Shown piece after piece: positions 1 through 9,205 of a stretch of 64,000 nt of DNA. The notes under the pieces are model-generated. The model ran no database searches. It was not told where the DNA came from and was given only the letters and a program-made list of their open reading frames with translations. This DNA comes from Chitinophagales bacterium (GTDB taxonomy: Bacteria; Bacteroidota; Bacteroidia; Chitinophagales; Chitinophagaceae), in NCBI GenBank assembly GCA_015654695.1, contig JAATGJ010000132.1:62001-126000 (forward strand), written 5' to 3'. Position 1 is the first letter of the stretch; every line of letters starts with the position of its first letter. A program made the position numbers and the translations under genes.

Positions 1-1244
1 GCATCGCCCTCTCCCCTGTTAGTACCACCTAAACGGTCTTCATAGCTTAGCTGAAGATTTTCTCCAATGCGAAGAAAACTTACCGGCTTAAATGATGTAT
101 TAGCTCTCAGGGCATATCGTTTGAAATAGGTGTTGACAAAAGTACCTTTCTGATCAAAGTAATTTAGCCCCACAGAGTACAGCGCTTTGTCTGTTCCCCC
201 GGATGCAGTGATCTGTTGATTGGTAAATGCGGCAGGTCTTGTCAACTCGTCAAACCACTCTGTACCAGCGCTGGTCTTTGATATCTGGTACAGGCTTGGA
301 CTTAAAGCATATAGATCAGGATTTGCTCTTGGATCAGTAGCCGCTACTCCTCCTTTAAAGCCTGGGCTTGTAATATAAAAATCAGGAATTCTAAAAGATC
401 CATTAGCACCAAATACAGGATGGGTATAGGTAGCGCCAGTTGTTTTTTGCAGGTAATCCATGTACTGGGCGGTATTCAGCATATCCGGCATCATCTTGTC
501 TGTAACAATTTGTGTGGCCACATAACTGTCGTAGCTAAGCGATGACCTCCCCGGTTTCCCCTGCTTGGTAGTTATAATTATAACACCGTTGGACGCTCTC
601 GAACCATATATAGAAGCAGCGGATGCGTCCTTCAGCACCTGGAGTGATTCTATATCGTTCGGATTGATCTTAGAAGGATCATCAGTTGGTACACCATCTA
701 TAATGTATAACGGATTATTGTTACCGGCAGAGGCAAAGCCTCTTATCCGGACAACGGCACCTGCGCCTGGCTCGCCAGATGAACTAACAGTAACACCAGC
801 AGCTCTGCCCTGCAACTGCACAGCAAGATTGGAAGAAGGGGTGTTTTGCAGGTCTTTTGCGCTTACAACAGATACAGCGCCAATGATGTCTTTCTTACGC
901 TGAGTTGAATAACCCGTTACCACCACTTCATTCAGGTTGGTGGTTTGATTCTTCAAAACAACGTCAACTGATGTGCCGGTCACATTTACTTCTGAGACTT
1001 CATAGCCGACATAAGTAAAAATAAGAATGTTAGCATTTGGTGGCATTACGATTGAGTAAGTACCCTCGGGTGAAGTACTGGTACCCACGTTGGTACCTTT
1101 TACGGAAACCGAAGCACCGACGACTGGTTTACCATCCGGTCCGGTTACTTTTCCTTCCACCTTTTTTTGAGCAAGAGCTGGCAGCGAAGCGGCCAACAAA
1201 AGGACAAGCAGTAGCCCTTTGAACGTAGTTAGTTTGGCAAGCAT
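1..1244 (-). CDS. SusC/RagA-family TonB-linked outer membrane protein, N-terminal part
   Basis: This is the first ~414 residues of a TonB-dependent glycan- or nutrient-importing outer membrane protein; the gene runs off the left edge. The ATG at 1244 starts a signal peptide ending near LPALAQ. A carboxypeptidase-like regulatory repeat follows (KVEGKVTGPDGKPVVGASV, residues ~28-100), then the SusC hallmark NEVVVTGYSTQRKKDIIGAV and a plug domain with LQGRAAGV, PLYIIDGVP and ASIYGSRASNGVI. These motifs are diagnostic of the SusC branch. A SusD partner would be expected beyond the window. The AT-rich leader has no clear TTTG/TAnnTTTG pair. Substrate cannot be told; the neighbouring polysaccharide lyase on the same strand hints at a polysaccharide-utilisation context, which is inference. 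Confidence 0.93.
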   Translation of the reverse strand, partial: MLAKLTTFKGLLLVLLLAASLPALAQKKVEGKVTGPDGKPVVGASVSVKGTNVGTSTSPEGTYSIVMPPNANILIFTYVGYEVSEVNVTGTSVDVVLKNQTTNLNEVVVTGYSTQRKKDIIGAVSVVSAKDLQNTPSSNLAVQLQGRAAGVTVSSSGEPGAGAVVRIRGFASAGNNNPLYIIDGVPTDDPSKINPNDIESLQVLKDASAASIYGSRASNGVIIITTKQGKPGRSSLSYDSYVATQIVTDKMMPDMLNTAQYMDYLQKTTGATYTHPVFGANGSFRIPDFYITSPGFKGGVAATDPRANPDLYALSPSLYQISKTSAGTEWFDELTRPAAFTNQQITASGGTDKALYSVGLNYFDQKGTFVNTYFKRYALRANTSFKPVSFLRIGENLQLSYEDRLGGTNRGEGD

Positions 1245-1771
1245 TTTTGTTTAGGATTTTATTTTGTTAATAAAAACTTAAGCAACTTATTTAAAAAAAT
1301 TGATATTCAGATTTTTTTTGATGAAAAAATTTAAAAAAAGATAATATAGTATCAGTTTCAGAACAAGGGTAATGTATTGAGATGTGTTCGATTGTCTGTG
1401 GATAACATGTGAATGGGTAAAAATGATACAATAGCCCAACCACTATAGAAAGCAGCCTGCCTTAAACTTGAACAGGTTAAATTATTGAGGTGAAAGAGCA
1501 GGAGAAGAGCTTTTAAACTCAAAGAAGATAGCAATCAGGCAACAGGTTCTTTGACCTGTATTCTCCATTAAGCCCATATAATTTAAAAAGGGAGATCTCA
1601 TAACTTTTTTGGCTGCCTGTGATCTTGTATAGCGGAAACATTTTCTTCAATGATACTAAGCAAATGGCCCCATCCCCGTTATCGGCGGTACACAAATGTT
1701 TCGCATATTTTTAAAATAATAACGGATGCCATGCAGTTGAATGATGAGTCGCAGAGCTGTGCTGCTTATTA
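1245..1771. other. intergenic region between lyase and susC-like gene
   Basis: This 527-bp AT-rich spacer has no convincing gene. It presumably holds the susC-like promoter and leader at 1245-1400 (minus strand). A stop-free minus-strand stretch at about 1519-1705 (it ends ...LLPDCYLL) has no good upstream start and no recognised family, so it was not called. Confidence 0.5.
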
Positions 1772-3646
1772 CTACTTCTTTAAAATTTTCACATTATCAT
1801 AATATACTACCGTAGTTTCCTTTAATGTATTGCCGCTGCCCGGCCACCTGCTTTGTCCGAGTTTCCAGCCAGGTGTACCACCGCTGTCAGTAGTAACGCC
1901 GGTATATGAATAGTATAATTTATTATCTATGTAAAGCTTTATATAGCCTTTCTCATTGTTTGCCCATTTTATTTCCCAGCGCAGGTGATACCATTTATTA
2001 GCGGTTACCGGCTTTCCTGTTCCCGGCCCGTAACTGTTGATCCCATTAATGGAACGTACCACCACAAATTTTCCTCCATAATTCTGCAGAGATAATACAG
2101 CGCCACCGCCACCAGCCGGCTGCCACTGTATAGTATGTCCGCCATCTGCAAAAGTTTTCCAGTTCTCATAATACACATCATACTCATACACTCCTTCATC
2201 GGGGTCAAGACCGCTATAAGATATTTCACTCCGGGATCCGGGTGAAGCATCTGCATATTGCCTGACTTCGGAACGGAATGAACCAGGCCCGGTTTTAAAA
2301 ATGGAAGTGGACAGACTATTGTATGGTCCTTCGTTCGTGGTAATATCGCCGTCATCATCATAACCTACCGAAAGCAATAATTTATTATTGACAGCCGGTT
2401 CTGTCCCCGACTGGGTTCGTGACGATTCTTTTATTTTTATTTCAGGACAGATCGTTAGCGCAATTTTATTAATGATGGCCTTGTCAGTTTCATCCAATGG
2501 CCTCGGACCTGCTATCGCCAGCACCAGCCTTGCCGCTGTGCAGGCATCTTCCATAGTAACAGGGTCAACTACCCATGGTTGGGAAACATTACTAACGCTG
2601 TTGGGGTCTGCACCCTTATTACCACTTATATTTCCTGAAGCATAGACCTTTGACCATTTGCTTTCATGATCTTTTATAATAGCATTACCGGGTAATGCAT
2701 TGCTTTGATAAAAATTATTGCGTGCCTGCAGCGTACCCCCAAAATCGGCACTGCTGCCATAACCATAACCTCCATCGCTGTTGCCCCAGTTCCATACAAG
2801 ATTATTTGTGAAGTCGCACATCAGGTAAGAAATCTCGTGAGGGATATAATCGGTGGCATTGTGTACAAAGGGATTTCTTTCTCCCGCACCAACACCAAAA
2901 CTGCTGAACAGGTTGTGATGAACGCTGATATCTTTTGTTGGGGGAAAAGCGATAAGCATGGGCCCTGTCCATCCTTTTTTCCCGGGACCAAACAGGCTCC
3001 ATTGAACAGTAACATGATGGGCGCCCCGGCTGATATCAAGGCAGCCATCTCCGCTTCCTGCCACTGATATATGATCAAAGATCATGTTATAAGCGCCTAC
3101 TACGCTGATACCATCCTCTCCTGCATTGCGAACACGGATGTTTTTAACGATGATATCATGACAGCCCTCTTCGAATGTAAGGCAATAGCCATTGTTATTA
3201 TTGTCGAGTGTAATGCCCGGTGAAGGTGCAGCCGAACCATCAATCGTTAAATGAGAAACAGCATTGCGGCCTGAACCATCCCAGCGGAAGTTTTTGATAA
3301 TACCAGCTACATCAAAGACTATGGTACGGCTGCTTCCCATGGCATCATACAACGAACCGGGACCAGTAGCATTCAAATTAGTGACATGGACAACACGTTT
3401 GTCTTTTCCTCCTTTCGTTACAGCCCCGAAACCTTCATACTGCAGGCTCGGTGTCACCGGCAAAGATGTATCGGAAGTCATTTTCGCGACAACAGTATCA
3501 TTTTGTTCTGTTGTTGCGTTGGTTGCCGCCTCGTGGCAGGAAATTCCTGTCAGTAATATCGCAGCGATTATGATGATACTGCTTTGTGTATATCGTTTAC
3601 TCTTCATTGATGCTATAGATTTGTTCCTCTTAAAGTTCTTTGTCAA
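1772..3646 (-). CDS. two-domain secreted polysaccharide lyase (PL1-like beta-helix plus jelly-roll lyase-like domain)
   Basis: Probably an exported enzyme that cleaves uronic-acid polysaccharides by beta-elimination. The N-terminus has a hydrophobic export segment (SIIIIAAILLTGISC) with a poor lipobox, so it may be a lipoprotein. Residues ~75-400 read as a right-handed parallel beta-helix of pectate lyase PL1 type: LTIDGSAAPSPGITL, EDGISVVGAYNMIFDHISVA, DGCLDISRGAHHVTVQWS, GERNPFVHN. Residues ~420-624 resemble the heparin-lyase-I/PL20-like jelly-roll domain (SFRSEVRQY, RSEISYSG, YEYDVYYENW, WYHLRWEIKW, YYDNVKIL). Family assignment is by motif memory. A second Met at residue 14 (MKSKRYTQSS) is an equally good start. 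Next to a susC-like gene, it may belong to a glycan-utilisation locus. Confidence 0.75.
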   Translation of the reverse strand: MTKNFKRNKSIASMKSKRYTQSSIIIIAAILLTGISCHEAATNATTEQNDTVVAKMTSDTSLPVTPSLQYEGFGAVTKGGKDKRVVHVTNLNATGPGSLYDAMGSSRTIVFDVAGIIKNFRWDGSGRNAVSHLTIDGSAAPSPGITLDNNNNGYCLTFEEGCHDIIVKNIRVRNAGEDGISVVGAYNMIFDHISVAGSGDGCLDISRGAHHVTVQWSLFGPGKKGWTGPMLIAFPPTKDISVHHNLFSSFGVGAGERNPFVHNATDYIPHEISYLMCDFTNNLVWNWGNSDGGYGYGSSADFGGTLQARNNFYQSNALPGNAIIKDHESKWSKVYASGNISGNKGADPNSVSNVSQPWVVDPVTMEDACTAARLVLAIAGPRPLDETDKAIINKIALTICPEIKIKESSRTQSGTEPAVNNKLLLSVGYDDDGDITTNEGPYNSLSTSIFKTGPGSFRSEVRQYADASPGSRSEISYSGLDPDEGVYEYDVYYENWKTFADGGHTIQWQPAGGGGAVLSLQNYGGKFVVVRSINGINSYGPGTGKPVTANKWYHLRWEIKWANNEKGYIKLYIDNKLYYSYTGVTTDSGGTPGWKLGQSRWPGSGNTLKETTVVYYDNVKILKK

Positions 3647-3918
3647 AATTAATAAGAGAAGACCGGAACTATTGCAATTCTATCATCATTTCATCCACTG
3701 ATGCACGCTATCTATCCCACCTGTTTTTATTTATTATAAAAGTCCGGCAAAAGCTGATCATGCTTATTAATAAAAGAGAAACGTGTAAGTAAAGGTTATA
3801 TTCTATTTTCTGCAGATCATTCTGTCTGCAAAAAATCTTACTGTGAATCTGCCATAAGTATAAAAAAATTACTGACTGGTCTCTTTCTTATATTTACTCT
3901 GTTACAAAGAATGACTAT

Positions 3919-3951
3919 TAAAAAAACTGCGAAACTTTTTGGGTTTCGCAG
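3919..3951 (-). terminator. Rho-independent terminator of the RRM gene
   Basis: A perfect 9-bp stem (3927-3935 with 3943-3951, CTGCGAAAC/GTTTCGCAG) and a 7-nt loop are followed on the minus strand by a T run (complement of the A run 3921-3926). It lies 46 bp after the RRM gene stop. Confidence 0.85.
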
Positions 3952-3996
3952 ATCATGAGGTTATGAATAAACTCTTTTTTTAACTAAGCTGGTCTC

Positions 3997-4266
3997 TTAC
4001 CATCTTTTGTTATCGGAACGGGCCGGCTTTTCTTTAGCTACGCTAACTGACATAGCCCTGCCTTCAATTTCTTTATTGTTCAGGCCTTTCATCGCGGCCT
4101 GTGCTTCGGCTACAACATCCATTTCCACAAAACCAAAACCACGGCTTTGGCCTGATTCTCTGTCTGTGATCACTTTAGCTGAGCTAACATTACCAAATGC
4201 GGCAAACAAGGTTTTTAAGGCTTCATCGTTTGTATGAAAGCTTAAGTTTGAAACGTACATGTTCAT
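3997..4266 (-). CDS. single-RRM RNA-binding protein
   Basis: An 89-residue protein made of one RNA recognition motif. RNP2 is MYVSNL (residues 3-8) and RNP1 is RGFGFVEM (~42-49), both with the aromatic residues that stack on RNA bases. A short basic tail follows (KEKPARSDNKRW). Its length and layout match the small bacterial RRM proteins of Bacteroidota and cyanobacteria, which often act as cold- or stress-responsive RNA chaperones; that role is family knowledge, not seen here. It is monocistronic, with a strong terminator downstream. The nearest start upstream of RNP2 is MNMYVSNL; the second Met (residue 3) is also possible. Confidence 0.92.
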   Translation of the reverse strand: MNMYVSNLSFHTNDEALKTLFAAFGNVSSAKVITDRESGQSRGFGFVEMDVVAEAQAAMKGLNNKEIEGRAMSVSVAKEKPARSDNKRW

Positions 4267-4684
4267 AAATCAATAATTTAAAATAAAAAAATATAATGCT
4301 GTGACTAAAGTCAGATACAAAGAGTAAAGAAGGAGAAACAATTACTGAAGGGAAGAGTAAAAATTTGAGCGGTCTAATACTAAGTGCGGGGAGAACTAAC
4401 AATCACAATGCGAAGATAGGTCAATTAATGAGAACTCAGTTTTTAATTTATGCTGTTAGGCCCGCCCTCTCTTTGCAGGCACAGACCTCTTAGATCTTTG
4501 AAGAATACAGAACACGCAGGAAACGAATGAAAACAATATCTGCGAAACAACGATTACACTTCAGCCGACACGTCTTCTTTTCTGAAATCGCTGAAATACT
4601 TACCTTTAAAATAATCGATATCAGTTTACCTGCTGACCATGATCAACCGGCAGCCAATTTCTTTTAACCAATTTTATTTTACAT
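4267..4684. other. intergenic region between divergent RRM and KAS III-like genes
   Basis: The spacer holds both divergent promoters and 5' leaders. No motif could be assigned to either. A short minus-strand stretch near 4555-4630 reads DYFKGKYFSDFRKEDVSAEV before a stop and looks vaguely coding, but it is bounded by stops and too short to call. Confidence 0.4.
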
Positions 4685-5758
4685 ATGCATCGTTCAGTCA
4701 TCACAGGTACTGGTTCTTATATTCCTCCCGTTGTACAATCAAACAGTGATTTTGCGCAACATGTTTTTTATTCAGCCAATCAGCAGCCCCTTGCTACAGC
4801 ACCCCGGGAAATAGTAGAAAAATTTAAACAGATCACCGGCATTGAAGAACGGCGTTATACAACTGATGCCCTCAATACATCTGACATTGGGGCCATTGCT
4901 GCTCAGAAAGCCATTACGGATAGCGGGGTAAATCCTGAAGAAATAGACCAGTTGATCGTGGCTCACAACTTTGGCAATGTCATCAAGCACACTATTCAAA
5001 CGGATGCAGTACCTTCTTTAGCCAGCCTTATCAAACATCAACTGGGTATCCGTAATCCCCATTGTGTGGCTTACGATATTTTGTTTGGTTGCCCGGGATG
5101 GATACAGGGAGTCATAACGGCTGATGCTTTTTTCAAAGCAGGCATCGCCAAAAAAGCCTTGGTCATTGGTGCGGAAACATTATCAAGAGTGATTGATATG
5201 TATGATCGTGACAGCATGATCTTCAGCGATGGCGCAGGCGCTGCCGTACTTGAATATAAGGAAACACCAGAAAATGGTCAGGGCTTACTCAGCGCTTCGG
5301 TACAAACACATTCATTGGAAGAAGTGGATTACATACACATGGGCCAATCCTATTATCCCGGAAGCGATCCGCATATAAGGTATATTAAAATGAAAGGACG
5401 CAAAGTATATGAATATGCCATGACGTACGTACCCGTTGCCATGAAAGATTGCCTGGACAAAAGTGGTGTGAATATTCACCAGTTAAAGAAAGTCTTTATC
5501 CACCAGGCCAATGAAAAAATGGACCACGGTATTATTAAACGACTGTACCAGTTATACGACATAGCACAACCCCCTGAACATGTTATGCCCATGAGTATTC
5601 ACTGGCTGGGCAATAGTTCTGTAGCAACCGTCCCTACACTTTTCGATCTTGTAATAAAGGAACAGGTAACACATCACCAGCTCTCACCGGGTGATGTGGT
5701 CTTGTTTGCCTCCGTTGGCGCTGGCATGAACATCAACGCTGTTTGCTACCGGTATTAA
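4685..5758 (+). CDS. 3-oxoacyl-ACP synthase III-like thiolase-fold condensing enzyme
   Basis: A 357-residue thiolase-superfamily enzyme related to FabH (KAS III), which does decarboxylative Claisen condensation with malonyl-ACP. The catalytic triad is visible: Cys136 in DILFGCPGW, His273 in FIHQANEKM and Asn310 in HWLGNSSVATVP. The N-terminal ITGTGSYIPP and late GDVVLFASVGAGMNINAV motifs also fit. It is longer than housekeeping FabH (~320 residues), has extra segments (residues ~22-45), and stands outside any fab cluster, so it may be a specialised paralogue acting on other acyl starters or in beta-ketone formation. It is monocistronic and ends at a bidirectional terminator. Confidence 0.85.
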   Translation: MHRSVITGTGSYIPPVVQSNSDFAQHVFYSANQQPLATAPREIVEKFKQITGIEERRYTTDALNTSDIGAIAAQKAITDSGVNPEEIDQLIVAHNFGNVIKHTIQTDAVPSLASLIKHQLGIRNPHCVAYDILFGCPGWIQGVITADAFFKAGIAKKALVIGAETLSRVIDMYDRDSMIFSDGAGAAVLEYKETPENGQGLLSASVQTHSLEEVDYIHMGQSYYPGSDPHIRYIKMKGRKVYEYAMTYVPVAMKDCLDKSGVNIHQLKKVFIHQANEKMDHGIIKRLYQLYDIAQPPEHVMPMSIHWLGNSSVATVPTLFDLVIKEQVTHHQLSPGDVVLFASVGAGMNINAVCYRY

Positions 5759-5814
5759 ACTCACCTGAAAATTTCTGTTGCGAAAATAGTTTTATTGGCT
5801 CTGGATGTCTGACC

Positions 5815-5869
5815 AACTTTTTTTATGGCTATCGGTAATAGCCATAAAAAAAGTTGCCCGTAAGGCAAC
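5815..5869. terminator. bidirectional terminator between convergent genes
   Basis: An 18-bp perfect inverted repeat (5815-5832 with 5838-5855, core ATGGCTAT/ATAGCCAT) has a 5-nt loop and A/T runs on both sides, so it can stop transcription from the KAS III-like gene (+) and from the long minus-strand block. A second small hairpin (GTTGCC/GGCAAC, 5853-5869) abuts it. Confidence 0.85.
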
Positions 5870-5900
5870 TGTTAGAATTATCAAGGGAGGTTCTTATATA

Positions 5901-6554
5901 TTAAAAGCGGTAACCTGCAGAAAAACCAAAACCGGTATTTCTTTCAGTTCTTTGATCATTGGGATTACGTTGATCATCAGGGTTGATCTTAGTAAGGCCT
6001 AACTGTGTATTTAACTGAAAGGAAATTTTGTTGCTGAACTCATAACCTACCAGCATATTGGCACCCGCATCTATTGGCCTGTAATAAGCCACATCGTCCG
6101 GATCAGAAAGCGCTACAGTATTTTTAAATTTTATATCCCTGCTCCCATTTGATCCGCCTACTCCAAATGCAACATAAGGGCCAAAGCCCAGTAACATATG
6201 CCCTTTTCCAAGCAGGGGTTTGTACAAAAAATTAAACGGTAACTCTATGTAAGAAATTTTTACACTTCCGTCATTATTATCCTGGTAGTCTCCCCCTTTA
6301 GTACTAAAAAGCAACCCTGGTTGTAAATAAAAATCAGGTGCCACCGGTATCTCCACATTGACGCCGATATTGATGCCGGGTAAAATATGATTCTTTAATT
6401 TTCTATCCAGATCATCCTTACCATTAACATTCTGAAAATTGACTCCGGCCCGAACGCCAAAAGTTATACCGCCCGGATGATAGGCTTTTTTTTGTGCCTG
6501 GGAAAATAGTGTACATAAAGCTAATGCTGCTATAAAACTGATTCGTCTTTTCAT
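5901..6554 (-). CDS. PorT-family outer membrane beta-barrel protein
   Basis: A 217-residue protein with a clear signal peptide (MKRRISFIAALALCTLFSQA) and then repeated amphipathic strands ending in an aromatic residue (...GFGFSAGYRF), the C-terminal signature for barrel insertion. Motifs such as FGVRAGVNFQN, YLQPGLLFSTKGG, YIELPFNFLYKP and GFGPYVAFGVGG fit the PorT/OMP_b-brl_2 family common in Bacteroidota. Molecular role is unknown. It lies 79 bp downstream of the OmpA-like gene on the same strand with no terminator seen between them, so the two are probably co-transcribed from the motif-A promoter near 7450. It is the last gene of the minus-strand block. Confidence 0.85.
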   Translation of the reverse strand: MKRRISFIAALALCTLFSQAQKKAYHPGGITFGVRAGVNFQNVNGKDDLDRKLKNHILPGINIGVNVEIPVAPDFYLQPGLLFSTKGGDYQDNNDGSVKISYIELPFNFLYKPLLGKGHMLLGFGPYVAFGVGGSNGSRDIKFKNTVALSDPDDVAYYRPIDAGANMLVGYEFSNKISFQLNTQLGLTKINPDDQRNPNDQRTERNTGFGFSAGYRF

Positions 6555-6633
6555 TTCATTTTTTTATTAAACCAATAAATATTTTTTTATACCTGTGCTT
6601 ATTATCTTTATAAATAATAGGCTGCCTTATATA

Positions 6634-7311
6634 TTATTTGCCGTCTTTCGCAGCTTCCGCTTTCATTTTTTCATTGGCAGAAACAAGGAACTCTACGCGG
6701 CGATTTTGCGCCTGGCCTTCTTCCGTAGTATTTACATACTTGGGCGCCGTTTCACCAAATCCCTTAATGTTGAGCCGTGAGGAAGCAATACCATTTCCAG
6801 ATAAATAATCGGAAACAGCGGAAGCCCTTTGTTCAGAGAGTTTCTGGTTGTACTTGTTAGTTCCTGTATTATCTGTATGTCCCTGCACCTCGATATTGGT
6901 ATCCGGGTATTTTTGCAGGATTGCCACTAATTTAGCCAGGTTCGTCCGGGCATCTGCTGTAAGAGCAGATTGATCGAAGCCAAACAATATCTTGCTGTTA
7001 AATTCAATGATAATCCCTTCTCCTATTCTTTCTATGGTAGCATCCGGAATATCTTTTTTCATTTCTTCCGCCTGCTTATCCATCTGGCGACCAATAACTG
7101 CGCCGGTAACTCCGCCTACCGTGGCTCCAATGATAGCGCCCAATGCTGTATTGCCAGCTACTCTGCCAATAATGGCGCCTGCGGCTGCGCCTCCTGCCGT
7201 TCCTATTACCACTCCCTTTTGTGTTTTATTCCATGTTTTGCAGCTAACGGAAAAAAGGGAGGTCATTACTAAACAGGCAAATAAAATTTTTGTTGCTTTC
7301 ATAGTGTTCAT
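6634..7311 (-). CDS. OmpA-family lipoprotein with glycine-zipper segment
   Basis: A 225-residue envelope protein. It starts with a lipoprotein signal (MTSLFSVSC, probable lipid-carrying Cys). A glycine-zipper stretch follows (GTAGGAAAGAIIGR...GATVGGVTGAVIGRQMDK, ~35-80), then an OmpA/MotB peptidoglycan-binding domain (~100-215) with VQGHTDNTGTNKYNQKLSEQRA and the NRRVEF motif. It is therefore predicted to tether the outer membrane to peptidoglycan. An identical layout is common in Bacteroidota stress loci. A copy of the shared 40-bp element lies ~119 bp upstream (7429-7469). MKATKIL (residue 4) is an alternative start. Confidence 0.92.
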   Translation of the reverse strand: MNTMKATKILFACLVMTSLFSVSCKTWNKTQKGVVIGTAGGAAAGAIIGRVAGNTALGAIIGATVGGVTGAVIGRQMDKQAEEMKKDIPDATIERIGEGIIIEFNSKILFGFDQSALTADARTNLAKLVAILQKYPDTNIEVQGHTDNTGTNKYNQKLSEQRASAVSDYLSGNGIASSRLNIKGFGETAPKYVNTTEEGQAQNRRVEFLVSANEKMKAEAAKDGK

Positions 7312-7428
7312 TCAGATTAATAATACTAACACTGTATCAGGCTTTCTTTTATTAAAACTGCCTTTACAGTATAACTGGTTTTACTTGTTTTACCAGTTTG
7401 CAAAGATGGCTGTAATAAAGAAGGTAAA

Positions 7429-7469
7429 TGTTACACAACTCCCGGAATATGTTACATCATTCTCACATT
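7429..7469 (-). promoter_or_regulatory. shared regulon element, copy A (upstream of OmpA-like gene)
   Basis: Read on the minus strand: TGTGAGAA, ATGTAAC, TTCCGGGA, TGTGTAAC. The two GTAAC boxes are 21 bp apart, as in seven other copies between here and 15.02 kb. The proximal box lies ~119 bp before the OmpA-like ATG. Confidence 0.75.
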
Positions 7470-7619
7470 ACGTGATACTTCCTGTTTTGCATGGCTGCAA
7501 TAAGAAGGGATTATATTTTCAGGGTAATGGTTTACCATAAAAAATTTATTTCAGCATGTACTGTTCCCCAGGAAACAGGTTGAAGTACAGGTGACACATC
7601 CAATGAGAGTATCACCCAA

Positions 7620-8018
7620 TTAATTGATAAAGGAGTTACCATGCAGGTCAGCAATGGTTAAAAGAAATACTGATTCTTCAATGGCAATTAATGTATGTCT
7701 CAGGTCTGCATGAAAGGTTAATAAGCTCCCTTTCTTCAGCATGACGGATTGTTTCTCCGTTTGGAAATGCACTTTTCCTTCAATTAATTGCACGCTTACG
7801 AGGTTACCAGATTGGTGGAAATTAATTTCCGTCTGCCCGTGTAATGCAATCAATACAATTTTCATATAGGGACCTTCCAGGAAAGTAATTACATTCCGTT
7901 CCCCCATTTTCCAATTACCTTCCTGTTTGATCTTTTTAATGACTTCAGGCAGATCAAAGGGGAATAAAGGACCATCCGGTAACCTATGCTCATTGTGATA
8001 GTACGGCTTATTCTCCAT
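7620..8018 (-). CDS. small cupin-fold protein
   Basis: A 132-residue cytoplasmic protein with a single cupin beta-barrel: the strand pattern INFHQSGNLVSVQLIEGKVHFQTEKQSV followed by LKKGSLLTFHADLRHTLIAIEESVFLLTI. The second cupin motif keeps a His (LRHTL), but the first lacks the usual HxH, so metal binding is doubtful. Function unknown. It lies 97 bp after the kinase at 8116-8922 on the same strand and may be read through from the motif-B promoter. The 8019-8115 spacer has only a weak resemblance to the shared element, which was not called. Confidence 0.7.
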   Translation of the reverse strand: MENKPYYHNEHRLPDGPLFPFDLPEVIKKIKQEGNWKMGERNVITFLEGPYMKIVLIALHGQTEINFHQSGNLVSVQLIEGKVHFQTEKQSVMLKKGSLLTFHADLRHTLIAIEESVFLLTIADLHGNSFIN

Positions 8019-8115
8019 TGAGTGATTGATTTTTTATTAATTACTATTATTGCATACAGCAGTTCCGGCATTTATTAACACTGTTGCTGTTGCAAAATAG
8101 TGCCCGGTGTTTTTC

Positions 8116-8922
8116 TTATTGAAATTGATGTGCCAGTACCGGAACAGGTTTTTCGTAGAAATATTTTCCGGATGGCTGAATGTTATCGAAAGATAGAATG
8201 AAACGTGTTCCCCTGCCCTCTTCCGATTGCACAGCTACCCCGGCATGGCTTGACAGGAGAATATCCAATGTTGTTGACAATCCAAGACCCATTCCGCATG
8301 GCTTGTTAGTGAAATAAGGTTTAAATATATTCTTTAGATTTTCTTTACTGATGCCGATACCATTGTCTTCGATCTCTATAATGTATTTGTCCTTTACTGA
8401 TCTTGTAACCAGTTTTAATTTTCCCTTTTCCGGGCGCATGGCATCAATGGCATTTATAATAATATTTGTCAGGGCAATTTTCATTTTCTGCTTATTCACC
8501 CAAATAGTACAGTCCATGGGAGTATAATCTTTTGCAACTATAATGTTTTTAAGCATTATCCTGTCACTGGTCATGGCCAGTACTTCGTCGAGCAACTGGT
8601 GAATGGAATGTTTTTCCGATTTTATTTCAACTGCCTGATAGTAAGCCAGCAGATCAGTGACTACATCGTTTATCCGCCCGGATGCGCGCATAATAATGTC
8701 CAGGTATATTTTCTGATCATCGTCGCTGAGTGTTGATTTCAGCATTTCTACCGCCAGGTTGATATTTGACAATGGGTTGCGCACTTCATGTGCCAGGGCG
8801 GCAGCAAATTGACCTGGATGTTCCTCCACTACTTTGGGCGGGGTGAGGGACATGTACTGGTTTGCAGGCAATGGATAACTAATGGGTTTCCTGGCATTGC
8901 GGTTAATTGTGGGCTGGTTCAT
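8116..8922 (-). CDS. soluble histidine kinase without sensor domain
   Basis: A 268-residue histidine kinase: a ~35-residue N-terminal tail, then HisKA with the phosphoacceptor His45 in AAALAHEVRNPLSNI, then an ATPase domain with the N box (IIINAIDAM), G1 (DNGIGI) and G2 (GMGLGLS). No membrane segment or PAS domain, so the input must come from a partner protein or another kinase. No response regulator is adjacent. A copy of the shared element (8996-9035) lies 75 bp upstream, so the kinase is itself in the regulon and could form a feedback arm. Start chosen at MNQPTINR, the first Met after that element. Confidence 0.93.
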   Translation of the reverse strand: MNQPTINRNARKPISYPLPANQYMSLTPPKVVEEHPGQFAAALAHEVRNPLSNINLAVEMLKSTLSDDDQKIYLDIIMRASGRINDVVTDLLAYYQAVEIKSEKHSIHQLLDEVLAMTSDRIMLKNIIVAKDYTPMDCTIWVNKQKMKIALTNIIINAIDAMRPEKGKLKLVTRSVKDKYIIEIEDNGIGISKENLKNIFKPYFTNKPCGMGLGLSTTLDILLSSHAGVAVQSEEGRGTRFILSFDNIQPSGKYFYEKPVPVLAHQFQ

Positions 8923-8995
8923 TTTCTTAGGTTTTAGCTTGGTGTGTACTGAGAAAAAGATGCTCTATAAAGATGCCATCATTTGCCACAATAAT

Positions 8996-9035
8996 TGTTA
9001 TACATATCCGGGAATATGTTACATTATTCACACAT
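8996..9035 (-). promoter_or_regulatory. shared regulon element, copy B (upstream of soluble kinase)
   Basis: On the minus strand: TGTGTGAA, ATGTAAC, TTCCCGGA, TGTATAACAAT, with 21 bp between the paired boxes. It lies 75 bp before the kinase ATG at 8922 and is one of the copies closest to consensus. Confidence 0.8.
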
Positions 9036-9205
9036 TATAAGAAGGTATTTCACTTACCGGGCACAGCATGTTGACGGCTGTATAAAGAAGTACCCGGGAT
9101 ATTTATCTGGCAGGTAACTAAGGATGAGATATCCCTGCGTTTTAATTAAGCGACCCATTCATTCCCGTGTATGTAATTATTTCTTATAATAAGGCAGGCT
9201 TGCCC

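Noticed and set aside
1519-1705. Stop-free minus-strand stretch in the gap beside the susC-like gene
   Set aside because: No suitable start, no recognised family, and length within chance for the region.
4555-4630. Short minus-strand coding-like stretch (DYFKGKYFSDF...) upstream of the KAS III-like gene
   Set aside because: Bounded by stops, only ~23 codons, no recognised family.
8040-8095. Possible ninth copy of the shared 40-bp element upstream of the cupin gene
   Set aside because: Only the central TTCCGG and a TTAACA match; the 21-bp paired boxes are not preserved.
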